Both the position numbers and the translations under genes were made by a program. This document shows, one piece after another, positions 34,599 to 42,685 of a stretch of 64,000 bases of DNA (position 1 is its first letter; the number at the start of each line of letters is the position of its first letter). The notes beneath the pieces were generated by a model that was not told the origin of the DNA, searched no databases, and saw only the letters and a program-made list of their open reading frames with translations. The DNA comes from Kitasatospora mediocidica KCTC 9733 (GTDB taxonomy: Bacteria; Actinomycetota; Actinomycetes; Streptomycetales; Streptomycetaceae). The stretch spans positions 1,697,001 to 1,761,000 of the forward strand of contig NZ_JQLN01000005.1 of NCBI RefSeq assembly GCF_000744225.1, in the 5' to 3' direction.

Positions 34599-35522
34599 TC
34601 AGAGGGTCAGCACGATCTTGCCCTGGGTGCGGCCGGTCTCCAGCAGCGCGTGCGCCTTGGCCACCTCGGCCAGCGGGAAGGTCTCGGTGACGTGCGGCCG
34701 GATCCGCCCGGCGTCGACCAGTGTGGCGATCGCCTCCAGGGAGGCGTAGTCCGGCTCGACCGAGACCCCGGCGAAGCGCCGTCCCGCCGCCCTGGTGGCG
34801 GCCGCGAGCTCCTGGTTGCCGTGCTCCAGGATGCTGACCAGCACACCGCCCGGCCGCAGCACGCTGAGTGAGCGCTCACCCTCGGCGTTGGAGTCGAAGA
34901 CCACGTCGAGTTCCCGCACGGCCTCGGTGAAGTCGGTGGTCCGGTAGTCGATCACCTCGTCGGCGCCGAGCTCGCGCAGGTACGCGTGCTTGCCCGGGCT
35001 GGCCAGCGCGATCACGTGGGCTCCGCGGGCCTTGGCGATCTGCACCGCGAGATGTCCCACACCGCCGGCCGCGCGGTGGATCAGCACCCGCTGCCCGGCG
35101 GCGAGTTGGGCCGCGTCCACCAGGCCCTGCCAGGCCGTCAGCCCCGCCAGCGGCAGCGCGGCGGCGTGCACGTGGTCGAGCGAGGCGGGCTTGCGGGCGA
35201 GCTGGCGGGAGGGGGCGGCGACGTACTCGGAGTAGCCGTTCGCGGCGCGCGGGAAGAACGGCATCCCGTACACCTCCTCGCCGACCGCGTACCGCGCTCC
35301 CGGGGCGGCCTCCTCGACCACCCCGGAGATGTCCCAGCCGAGCCCGAACGGCGGCCGGCCGAGCAACGGGTAGTGCCCGGCCCGGACCCCGGCGTCCACC
35401 GGGTTGAGCGCGCTGGCGTGCACCCGGACGAGCACCTCGCCCGGGAGCGGCGTCGGCCGGTCGGCCTCGACGAGTTCGAGAACCTCGGGACCGCCGAACG
35501 AGTGCTGGACGACCGTGCGCAT
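34599..35522 (-). CDS. NADP-dependent zinc-free MDR oxidoreductase (quinone reductase-like)
   Basis: The 307-residue medium-chain dehydrogenase/reductase has a GroES-like N-terminus (PGEVLVRVHASALNPVDAGVRAG) and the NADPH-binding AAGGVGHLAVQIAKARGAHVIA. It lacks the structural zinc cysteines, as in quinone oxidoreductases. It should reduce quinones, enones or similar electrophiles with NADPH. It is followed by the AraC gene in the same orientation and has a promoter with two inverted repeats at 35543-35617. Confidence 0.88.
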   Translation of the reverse strand: MRTVVQHSFGGPEVLELVEADRPTPLPGEVLVRVHASALNPVDAGVRAGHYPLLGRPPFGLGWDISGVVEEAAPGARYAVGEEVYGMPFFPRAANGYSEYVAAPSRQLARKPASLDHVHAAALPLAGLTAWQGLVDAAQLAAGQRVLIHRAAGGVGHLAVQIAKARGAHVIALASPGKHAYLRELGADEVIDYRTTDFTEAVRELDVVFDSNAEGERSLSVLRPGGVLVSILEHGNQELAAATRAAGRRFAGVSVEPDYASLEAIATLVDAGRIRPHVTETFPLAEVAKAHALLETGRTQGKIVLTL

Positions 35523-35542
35523 GATGACTCCCCTGGGTCTGC

Positions 35543-35617
35543 CGAGTTGATCCGCTCAACTCGATGGACTCCACGTTAGGGAGGGCGAGTGAGACGCAGA
35601 ATGGCCTGCTGTCTCAC
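35543..35617. promoter_or_regulatory. Inverted repeats upstream of the oxidoreductase gene
   Basis: CGAGTTGA (35543-35550) and TCAACTCG (35556-35563) are perfect complements with a 5-nt spacer, about 20-40 nt upstream of the start. A second pair, GTGAGAC (35589-35595) and GTCTCAC (35611-35617), lies further up. Both could be operator sites. Confidence 0.45.
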
Positions 35618-35649
35618 ATCCATGTCCATTCGTCTCGATGGCAAGGGCA

Positions 35650-35817
35650 TCAGAAGTTCTGGTGGCCGACGGTGTGGTGCTGGGTGTCGTACTCGTCGAG
35701 GCCGTGCATGTGGGAGGCGGCGGGGACGGGGATGGCGTAGGCGGTGAAGGCGGTGCCGGGGATGGTGGCGGTGGTGGCGGTGGTGGGTGCGGCGTTGCTG
35801 AAGGTCATGGTGGCGCC
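35650..35817. repeat. 168-bp direct repeat, copy A
   Basis: This 3' end of the membrane-partner gene is identical, base for base by my reading, to 36933-37100. The two copies are in the same orientation 1283 bp apart and flank the sigma factor gene. They suggest recent gene conversion or duplication. Confidence 0.9.
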
Positions 35818-36363
35818 CGCGACGCCGGCGACGGGCTGGGCGATGAAGATGCCGGCGCCGTTGGGGAAGGTCTTCTCGCCGTACATGCCGCTGGGGGCGG
35901 TGTCGGTGGGGCCCTTCACGCCGGCGCAGTCGCCGTACGGGCTGTTGGTCCGGCCGTTGAAGCTGGTCCGCAGGCAGACCAGCTGGCCGGCGTTCCCCGT
36001 GCCGGGCAGGTAGTCGGTGGGGACGGTGGGGTAGTAGGTCAGGGTCACCGACCAGGCGGCGCCGTCCAGTTCACCGCTGCCGACGATCGTCGAGAGCTGG
36101 CCCGCGACGGGGGACGACGGCGCGGCGGCGAACTGGGCCTTCGGCGGTCCGGACGGATCACGTGGGTCCGCGGTGAGCGTGAGGACGCTGGCCAGGAGTC
36201 CGGCCAGGGTGCCGGTCAGGGCGCAGGCCGCGACGCCGGTCAGCGCCCAGCGGCGGCGGGTGCGCCGGGCCCGGCCCGAGCGCAGGATCTCGGTGACCGG
36301 CGCGGGTGACGGGGTGACCCGTCCGGCCGAACGGGCGAGGGCGTCCTGGAGTTGATCGGTCAT
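35650..36363 (-). CDS. Membrane partner (anti-sigma-like) of the ECF sigma factor with extracytoplasmic domain
   Basis: The 237-residue protein has about 38 cytoplasmic residues (MTDQLQDALARSAGRVTP), one membrane helix (about 39-66) and an outer domain of about 150 residues. The gene begins with ATGA overlapping the sigma factor stop, the standard place for an anti-sigma partner of SigE-family sigma factors. The outer domain (GSGELDGAAWSVTLTYYP..., CLRTS, YGDCAGVKG, two cysteines) also makes up the secreted protein two genes upstream. The last 55 residues are identical in both and end in a His-rich stretch (HMHGLDEYDTQHHTVGHQNF). No zinc-binding anti-sigma motif is seen. Its role as sensor is inferred. 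Confidence 0.7.
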   Translation of the reverse strand: MTDQLQDALARSAGRVTPSPAPVTEILRSGRARRTRRRWALTGVAACALTGTLAGLLASVLTLTADPRDPSGPPKAQFAAAPSSPVAGQLSTIVGSGELDGAAWSVTLTYYPTVPTDYLPGTGNAGQLVCLRTSFNGRTNSPYGDCAGVKGPTDTAPSGMYGEKTFPNGAGIFIAQPVAGVAGATMTFSNAAPTTATTATIPGTAFTAYAIPVPAASHMHGLDEYDTQHHTVGHQNF

Positions 36364-36893
36364 GGGGTCGCTCCCAACAGGTCGGCGGCGTGGTCGAGCA
36401 GGGTGGGGTCCAGGCGCAGCCTGGCCAGTGCGCGGGAGGCCTGGCTCTTCACCGTGCCGACGCTGCACCCGAGTTCGTCGGCCACCTGCTCCAGGCTCAG
36501 GTCCTCCCAGTAGCGCAGCACCACCACGGCCCGCTGGCGTTCGGGCAGCCCGGCGAGGGCCGCGACCAGCAGGTCGCGGTCCTCACCGGTGTGGGTGGCC
36601 GCGGGTGCCGGGGTGTCCGGCAGGAAGGGCGTCAGCAGGTGGCTGACCCTTCGCCGCCGGTGCCGGCTGCGGTTGTTGTTCACCAGTGCGCGCCGCAGAT
36701 AGCTCGTGGTGGTGTCCGGGTCGATCCGCCGCCAGTGCGGATACGCCTTCGCCAGGGTGGTCTGCACCAGGTCCTCGGCCTCGTGGAAGTCACCGGTGAG
36801 CAGGTAGGCGGTCTGCACCAGTGCTCCCCATCTGGCCACCACGAACTCGCTGAAGCCGGCGTCCTCGCCTGCTCGGTCTGTGCGGCTGCGCAC
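36360..36893 (-). CDS. SigE-family ECF RNA polymerase sigma factor
   Basis: The 177-residue sigma factor has region 2 (FSEFVVARWGALVQTAYLLTGD, AEDLVQTTLAKAY) and region 4 (LAGLPERQRAVVVLRYWEDLSLEQVADELGCSVGTVKSQ). This is the pattern of the actinobacterial SigE/SigM-like subfamily, in which a membrane protein with an outer domain is encoded downstream. It starts 39 nt after the secreted-protein gene and overlaps the partner gene (ATGA), so all three are likely one operon. The signal it answers is unknown. Confidence 0.9.
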   Translation of the reverse strand: MRSRTDRAGEDAGFSEFVVARWGALVQTAYLLTGDFHEAEDLVQTTLAKAYPHWRRIDPDTTTSYLRRALVNNNRSRHRRRRVSHLLTPFLPDTPAPAATHTGEDRDLLVAALAGLPERQRAVVVLRYWEDLSLEQVADELGCSVGTVKSQASRALARLRLDPTLLDHAADLLGATP

Positions 36894-36932
36894 GGGAATG
36901 GGCGTCCTTCGGGTTGCGGGTCGGGGAGAGGG

Positions 36933-37100
36933 TCAGAAGTTCTGGTGGCCGACGGTGTGGTGCTGGGTGTCGTACTCGTCGAGGCCGTGCATGTGGGAGG
37001 CGGCGGGGACGGGGATGGCGTAGGCGGTGAAGGCGGTGCCGGGGATGGTGGCGGTGGTGGCGGTGGTGGGTGCGGCGTTGCTGAAGGTCATGGTGGCGCC
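36933..37100. repeat. 168-bp direct repeat, copy B
   Basis: Copy B of the repeat described at 35650-35817 forms the 3' end of the secreted-protein gene. Just beyond 37100 the copies diverge at the first base (c versus g) and then show scattered differences. Confidence 0.9.
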
Positions 37101-37604
37101 GGCGACGTCGGCGGCGGGCTGGGCGATGAAGATGCTGGCGCCGCCCGGGAGCATGTGCTGGCCGTACATGCCGCTGGGGGAGGTGTCGGTGAGGCCCTTG
37201 ACGCCGGCGCAGTCGCCATAACGGCTGGTGGGCTGGTTGTTGAGGCTGGTGCGCAGGCAGACCAGGCTGCCCGTGGACTTCTCGCCGGGCGCGAAGTCCG
37301 CAGGGGTGGTCGGGTAGTAGGTCAGGGTGACCGACCAGGGGGAGCCGTCCAGTACGCCGCTGCCCACGGTCTGCGACTGCGGGCTGCCGGTCGGCGCGGT
37401 GGTGGGGACGGTGGTGGGGACGGGGACGGCGGTGCTGGTGGGCGACGCCTTCGCTGCGGCCTTCGCCGCGGCGAGCTGGTCGGCGACGGCCGCGGGGACA
37501 CCGGGGGTGGAGTCGGCGCTCGCGGACGGGCTCAGGGCGAGGCCGGCCAGCGCGACGGCGGCCGCGGCGATCGCGATGAGCGTCTTGGTCCGGGGCTGGG
37601 TCAT
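36933..37604 (-). CDS. Secreted protein sharing the sensor-like domain of the sigma partner
   Basis: The 223-residue protein has a signal peptide (residues 1 to about 31, ending SPSASADS) and an Ala/Pro/Thr linker. A domain of about 147 residues follows, clearly homologous to the outer domain of the membrane partner two genes downstream and identical over the last 55 residues. Conserved cysteines (LVCLRTS, GDCAGVKG) suggest a disulfide. The His-rich tail may bind metal. It is the first gene of the sigma operon; a role as soluble decoy, ligand carrier or the sensed subunit is inference. The ATG at 37604 was chosen to expose the signal peptide. Confidence 0.75.
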   Translation of the reverse strand: MTQPRTKTLIAIAAAAVALAGLALSPSASADSTPGVPAAVADQLAAAKAAAKASPTSTAVPVPTTVPTTAPTGSPQSQTVGSGVLDGSPWSVTLTYYPTTPADFAPGEKSTGSLVCLRTSLNNQPTSRYGDCAGVKGLTDTSPSGMYGQHMLPGGASIFIAQPAADVAGATMTFSNAAPTTATTATIPGTAFTAYAIPVPAASHMHGLDEYDTQHHTVGHQNF

Positions 37605-37739
37605 GGTTCTCCTAGATCGCGCAGGGGGTGAACGGAAGGAGTGGCGCCTCTCCACCCGTAAGTACTCCCGCTGCGCCGAACGGGTTGCATGCGTCGATCA
37701 CCGGGGCGGAACGGTACAGCGCCGCCGGTCCGGGACATG

Positions 37740-37779
37740 CCTGCGGGCCCCGGCCGCTTCGGCGGCGGGGGCCCGCAGG
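37740..37779 (-). terminator. Terminator of the carboxylase operon
   Basis: A perfect 12-bp stem (CCTGCGGGCCCC and GGGGCCCGCAGG) encloses a GC-rich inner hairpin with a TTCG loop, 18 nt past the stop of the alpha subunit gene. Confidence 0.88.
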
Positions 37780-37797
37780 TGGTACGGCGTCAGGGCG

Positions 37798-39780
37798 TCA
37801 GGCGTCTGCCTCGGCGGCGACGTCCGCCGTCAGGAGGACCAGGACCTGGTCGGCCGAGACGATGTCGTGCAGCGCGCAGTTCACCTCGTCCACGACGCCG
37901 GCGAACGGCGCGAGGATGCGGTTCTCCATCTTCATCGCCTCGACGACGACGAGCACGGCGCCCTTCTCCACCCGGTCGCCGACCGCGCAGGACAGGCCGA
38001 CCACCGTGCCGGGCATGGCCGACTTCACCACGTTGTCGACGCTGTCGCCGTCGCCCTGCTCGAAGGTCCGGGTGGCCAGCGTCACCCGGTGGCCGGCCAG
38101 GACGAGTTCGTAGCCGCCCGGGGTGCGCAGGCCGGTCCAGGCGACGTCCCCGACCGTGCCGTGGAACAGCGGGCCGCGCCGGGCCACCGAGACGCCGAAC
38201 GGCCGGCCGTCCACCAGGACGTCCACCCGGTTGCCGCGCACGCCGGTCAGCCAGGCCTCCCGGGGGCCGGCGGCGTCGCGGACCGGGACCCGGCCGAACG
38301 GCGCGCGGGGGTCCAGGTCCTGACGGTCGAGCGCGCCGACCGTGCCGCTCCACGGGGAGGCGTCGGCGTCGCCGGTGGGCGGGATCTCCATCGCGGCCGC
38401 GCAGGCCGTGGCCTGGGCGGACCGGTCGGGGCGGGTGGCTCGCTCGACGAGGCCGTCCACCAGGTGGGTGTCCAGCCGTCCGGCGACGACGCGCGGCTCC
38501 TGGAGCAGGTCGGCCAGGAAGCCGAGGTTGGTGGTCAGTCCGAGGACGGACGTGCCGTCGATCGCGTCGACCAGGCGGCGCAGGGCGGTCGGCCGGTCCG
38601 GTCCCCGCGCGATCAGCTTGGCGATCATCGGGTCGTAGAAGGCGGTGACCAGGTCGGGCTGGTCGAAGGCGGCCTCCACCCGGATGGTGTCGGGCCACTC
38701 GACGTGCTGCGCCCGGCCCGGCGCGGGGCGGAACCCCTCCTCCGGGTCCTCGGCGTAGACCCGGCACTCCACCGCGTGCCCGCTGACGGTGATCTCGTGC
38801 TGCGCCCGCGGCAGCGGCTGCCCGGCGGCGACCAGCAGCTGCCACTCCACCAGGTCCACCCCGGTGATCTCCTCGGTGACCGGGTGCTCCACCTGGAGAC
38901 GGGTGTTGGCCTCCAGGAAGTAGAACCGCTCGTCGGCGTCCAGGATGAACTCGAAGGTGCCCGCGTTGACGTACCCGAGCGAGCCGGCACCCCGGACCGC
39001 CGCGTCGAGCAGCGCCTCGCGTACCTCGACGGGCAGGTTGGCGGCCGGGGCCTCCTCGACGACCTTCTGGTGCCGGCGCTGCAGCGAGCACTCACGCTCG
39101 TAGAGGTGCACCACGTTGCCGTGCGTGTCGCCGAAGACCTGGACCTCGATGTGCCGCGGGCGCGGGACGTAGCGCTCGGCCAGCAGCCGTCCGTCGCCGA
39201 AGCTGCTGCGTCCCAACCGGACGGCCGCGGCGACGGCTTCGGGCAGCTCCGCCTCGGACTGCACCACCCGCATGCCCTTGCCACCGCCGCCGGCGACCGG
39301 CTTGAGGATCACCGGGTAGCCGATCCTCCCGGCGTCGAGGGCGAGTCGCGCGGCCGATTCGGTGGCGTCCGGGGAGCCGGGCAGGACCGGCACGCCCGCC
39401 TCGGCCATCAGGGCGCGGGCGGTCGCTTTGTCGCCCATGGCCGTGATCATCGCGGCGTCCGGTCCGACGTACACCAGGCCGGCGTCGGCCACCGCGGTGG
39501 CGAACTGCGGGCTCTCGGAGAGGAATCCGTAGCCGGGGTGGACGGAGTCGCAGCCGGTCCGCAGGGCCGCGTCGACCAGCGCCGCGATGTTGAGGTAGCT
39601 GTCCGCGGCGGGCCCGGCCCCGATCCGGACGCACTCGACTGCGCCCTCCAGGTGGGCCGCCGAGCGGTCGGCGTCGGAGAAGACGGCGACGTACTCGACG
39701 TCCAGCCGTCGGCAGGTGCGGGCGATCCGCCGGGCGATCTCGCCACGATTGGCGATCAGGACACGCTTGAGCATTTCCAT
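37798..39780 (-). CDS. Acyl-CoA carboxylase alpha subunit (biotin carboxylase + biotin carrier)
   Basis: The 660-residue protein has biotin carboxylase domains (KRVLIANRGEIARRI, VHPGYGFLSE, ATP grasp GGGGKGMRVV, FLEANTRLQVEHPVTEE), a linker with a beta-barrel-like BT region, and a C-terminal biotinyl domain whose EAMKMEN near residue 617 carries the biotinylated lysine. It charges biotin with CO2 for the beta subunit. The layout is that of MccA/AccA-type subunits of methylcrotonyl-, geranyl- or propionyl-CoA carboxylases. The ATG at 39780 overlaps the beta-subunit stop as TGATG. It is the last gene of the operon. Confidence 0.93.
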   Translation of the reverse strand: MEMLKRVLIANRGEIARRIARTCRRLDVEYVAVFSDADRSAAHLEGAVECVRIGAGPAADSYLNIAALVDAALRTGCDSVHPGYGFLSESPQFATAVADAGLVYVGPDAAMITAMGDKATARALMAEAGVPVLPGSPDATESAARLALDAGRIGYPVILKPVAGGGGKGMRVVQSEAELPEAVAAAVRLGRSSFGDGRLLAERYVPRPRHIEVQVFGDTHGNVVHLYERECSLQRRHQKVVEEAPAANLPVEVREALLDAAVRGAGSLGYVNAGTFEFILDADERFYFLEANTRLQVEHPVTEEITGVDLVEWQLLVAAGQPLPRAQHEITVSGHAVECRVYAEDPEEGFRPAPGRAQHVEWPDTIRVEAAFDQPDLVTAFYDPMIAKLIARGPDRPTALRRLVDAIDGTSVLGLTTNLGFLADLLQEPRVVAGRLDTHLVDGLVERATRPDRSAQATACAAAMEIPPTGDADASPWSGTVGALDRQDLDPRAPFGRVPVRDAAGPREAWLTGVRGNRVDVLVDGRPFGVSVARRGPLFHGTVGDVAWTGLRTPGGYELVLAGHRVTLATRTFEQGDGDSVDNVVKSAMPGTVVGLSCAVGDRVEKGAVLVVVEAMKMENRILAPFAGVVDEVNCALHDIVSADQVLVLLTADVAAEADA

Positions 39781-41384
39781 CACATCCTGAACACGCCGAA
39801 GCGCGTTTCACGTTCGGGGGCGTCGGCGGCCATCGCGAGGGAAAGGGTCAGCCACTCGCGGGTCTCGGTCGGGTCCACCACGGCGTCCACCCACATCCGG
39901 GCCGCGTAGTACAGCGGGTGCGACTGCCGCTCGTAGGTGTCGATGATCGGGCGCTTGATCGACTCCTCCTCCTCGGCGGAGAGGACCTCGCCCTGCTTGG
40001 CCAGCTGGTCGCTGCGGATCAGGGCCATCACCGTCGCGGTCTGTTCGCCGCCGACGGCGGTCGACTTGGCGCTCGGCCACATCGCCATCAGCCGCGGTCC
40101 CATCGACCGGCCGCACATGGCGAAGTTCCCGGCGCCGAAGCTGCCGCCGATCACCAGGCTGAACTTGGGGACCTGGGCGCAGGAGACCGCGTTGACCAGC
40201 TTGGCGCCGTGCTTGGCGATGCCGGCGGCCTCGTACTCGGCGCCGACCATGAAGCCGTTGATGTTGTGCAGGAACAGCAGCGGGATGTTGCGCTGGGCGC
40301 AGATCTCGATGAAGTTGGCGGCCTTCTGGGCGCTTTCGGGGAACAGCACGCCGTCGTTGATCAGCACGCCCACCGGGTAGCCGCCGATGTGCCCGGTGCC
40401 GCAGACGATGGTCGGGCCGTACCGGCTGCGGTACTCGGCGAACTCGCTGCCGTCGAGCAGCCGGGCCAGCACCTCGCGGGCGGGGATGTGCTCGCGCAGG
40501 CCGGCGCTGATGATGCCGGGGAGTTCGGCGGGGTCGTACAGCGGCGGGCGCGGGGTCTGCGGCGGGCGCGACACCGGGCCGGGACCGTTGCGCAGGGCGA
40601 TCTCCCGCACCAGCGCCAGGGCGTGTTCGTCGTTCTCGGCGAGGTGGTCGGCGACGCCGGTGACCCGGGTGTGCAGGTCGGCGCCGCCCAGCGTCTCGGC
40701 GTCCACCACCTCGCCGGTGGCGGCGCGGACCAGCTGCGGTCCACCGAGGAAGATCGTGCCGTTGCCCCGTACGATCACCGCCTCGTCGCACATCGCCGGG
40801 ATGTAGGCGCCGCCGGCCGTGCACGACCCCATGACGGCCGCGATCTGCGGCAGTCCGAGGGCCGACATCTCGGCGATGTTCCGGAACATCCGCCCGAGGT
40901 GGTACTCGTCGGGGAAGAGGTCCTCCTGCAGCGGCAGGTAGATGCCGCCGGAGTCGACCAGGTAGATGCAGGGCAGGCCGTTCTCGCGTGCGACCTTCTG
41001 CGCCCGCAGGTGCTTCTGCACGGTGAGCGGGAAGTACGTCCCGCCCTTCACCGTCGCGTCGTTGGCGAAGACCATGGTCGGCCGCCCGCCCACCACGCCG
41101 ATCCCGGTGATCAGCGCGGCCGACGGCACCGGTTCGTCGTAGACGTCGTGGGCGACCAGCTGGCCGAGTTCCAGGAACGGGGTGCCGGGGTCCAGCAGCC
41201 CGAACACGCGCTGGCGGGCGGTGAGTTTGCCGCGTTCGGCATGGCGTCGGTGGGCCTTCGCGTCGCCGCCGGCGACGGCGGCGGCCCGGGCGTCCGCGAT
41301 GATCCGGCGCTTCTCTTCGAAGGCTTCGACGTTGCGGCGGAAGATTTCTGACGAGGTGTCGATACGTGAGCGGAGTTGCGTCAT
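39780..41384 (-). CDS. Acyl-CoA carboxylase beta subunit (carboxyltransferase)
   Basis: The 534-residue crotonase-fold protein has the biotin/acyl-CoA carboxyltransferase signatures YLVDSGGIYLPLQ, AAVMGSCTAGGAYIPAM and GGSFGAGNFAMCGRSMGPR with WPSAKSTAVGGEQ. The GNFAMCGR and MWP motifs place it with methylcrotonyl/geranyl-CoA carboxylases rather than propionyl-CoA carboxylases. It transfers CO2 from biotin to an enoyl- or acyl-CoA. The acyl substrate cannot be fixed, and the operon context suggests an unusual one. It starts 62 nt after the MFS gene with AGAGG upstream. Confidence 0.92.
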   Translation of the reverse strand: MTQLRSRIDTSSEIFRRNVEAFEEKRRIIADARAAAVAGGDAKAHRRHAERGKLTARQRVFGLLDPGTPFLELGQLVAHDVYDEPVPSAALITGIGVVGGRPTMVFANDATVKGGTYFPLTVQKHLRAQKVARENGLPCIYLVDSGGIYLPLQEDLFPDEYHLGRMFRNIAEMSALGLPQIAAVMGSCTAGGAYIPAMCDEAVIVRGNGTIFLGGPQLVRAATGEVVDAETLGGADLHTRVTGVADHLAENDEHALALVREIALRNGPGPVSRPPQTPRPPLYDPAELPGIISAGLREHIPAREVLARLLDGSEFAEYRSRYGPTIVCGTGHIGGYPVGVLINDGVLFPESAQKAANFIEICAQRNIPLLFLHNINGFMVGAEYEAAGIAKHGAKLVNAVSCAQVPKFSLVIGGSFGAGNFAMCGRSMGPRLMAMWPSAKSTAVGGEQTATVMALIRSDQLAKQGEVLSAEEEESIKRPIIDTYERQSHPLYYAARMWVDAVVDPTETREWLTLSLAMAADAPERETRFGVFRM

Positions 41385-41446
41385 CGGAGCCTCTGCTGTT
41401 AACAGGCTTGTGGTGGTGGAGAGTTGTGCCGGTGCGTCCGGCCGGG

Positions 41447-42685
41447 TCAGGAGCCGGCGGCCGCCGGGCGGGCGCCGGAGGCGCTGCGCAGGACCAGCAG
41501 GAAGGCCAGTGCGCTGAGCACGGTGGCGACCGACGCCCAGGCGAGGTCGGCGTGCAGCAGCACCGCCAGGGTGGAGGCGACGCCGGCGATCGACTGGGCC
41601 AGGAACCCGCACAGGGCCACCGCGTACGCCCCGTGCTCCTTCACCCGGCCCACCGCGACCGCCATGCTGCTGGGGAAGAGAGCCGCCTGACCGAAGGTGG
41701 TGGCGCAGTAGAGCAGCACGAACAGTGCGAGCGCGGCGCCCAGCGGCAGCCCGGGCACCAGCCACAGGACGGTCATCAGCAGGCCGGAGGCGGTCATCAC
41801 GAGCGCCCCGGTGCGCATCAGCCAGGCCGAACCGGCGCTGGCCGCAAGCCGGTTCACCATCATCGCGCCGGCGAAGTAGGCCAGCCCGAAGAGCAGCCCG
41901 AAGTTGCCGTACGCCTCGACGCTCATGCCGAAGTGCTGCTGGATCACGAACGGCGCGACCTCCTGCAGCAGCACGATGGTGGCGAAGCCGAGGCCGCCGG
42001 CCACCGTGGGCAGCAGGAACGCCCGGATGGTCAGGATCCGGAGGTAGATGCCGACCATGCCGCCCTGCCCGTCGCGTCCGCGTCCGGGGTCGAGCGGCAG
42101 CGTCGTCGTCCCGAGCGCGCCGAGCGTCCCGACCACGGCCAGCAGGACGAAGCCGGCCTGCCAGTGCGCGTAGCGGCCGATCAGGCCGCCCAGGAACTGG
42201 CCGCCGCCCAGCGCGGTGACGAACGCGATCGAGAGCACCGACAGCCGGCGGGCGAGCGCGTCGCCGCTGCCGAGGTCGCGGACGAAGATCCGCGCGATGA
42301 TGGCCGCGCCGCCCGCGCCGATGCCCTGCACCGAGCGCAGCACCAGCAGGCCCGCGGGCGAGGTGTTGACCGCCAGCAGCGCGCTGGAGAGGACGAACAG
42401 CGCCAGCGCGGCCAGTACCGAGGCACGGCGGCCGTAGCGGTCCGCCGCGCGCCCCCAGAGCACCACGGGAGCGGCCGCGCCGATCACGAAGAGCGACACC
42501 GAGAGGGTGGCGACCCCGCGCGAGACGCCCAGGTCGTGTTCGACGGCGGGCAGCGACGGCAGGTAGATGGTGGTGGCCATCTGCGCCATGAACACCATCA
42601 GGCAGGCCACCGCCATGGTGCGCCGCTCCGGCCGCACGGTGGTGTCCGGCGCCGCCGGGGCGGGAGTCACGGTTCGCTCAGACAT
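41447..42685 (-). CDS. MFS transporter (Bcr/CflA-like)
   Basis: The 412-residue protein has twelve predicted helices. Between helices 2 and 3 lies the MFS motif GRAADRYGRRASV, and helix 4-5 has RSVQGIGAGGAA, as in drug:proton antiporters of the Bcr/CflA group. It overlaps the oxoamine synthase gene by 8 nt, so the two are translated together. A role in exporting the operon's product or giving self-resistance is inferred from that coupling. Confidence 0.9.
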   Translation of the reverse strand: MSERTVTPAPAAPDTTVRPERRTMAVACLMVFMAQMATTIYLPSLPAVEHDLGVSRGVATLSVSLFVIGAAAPVVLWGRAADRYGRRASVLAALALFVLSSALLAVNTSPAGLLVLRSVQGIGAGGAAIIARIFVRDLGSGDALARRLSVLSIAFVTALGGGQFLGGLIGRYAHWQAGFVLLAVVGTLGALGTTTLPLDPGRGRDGQGGMVGIYLRILTIRAFLLPTVAGGLGFATIVLLQEVAPFVIQQHFGMSVEAYGNFGLLFGLAYFAGAMMVNRLAASAGSAWLMRTGALVMTASGLLMTVLWLVPGLPLGAALALFVLLYCATTFGQAALFPSSMAVAVGRVKEHGAYAVALCGFLAQSIAGVASTLAVLLHADLAWASVATVLSALAFLLVLRSASGARPAAAGS

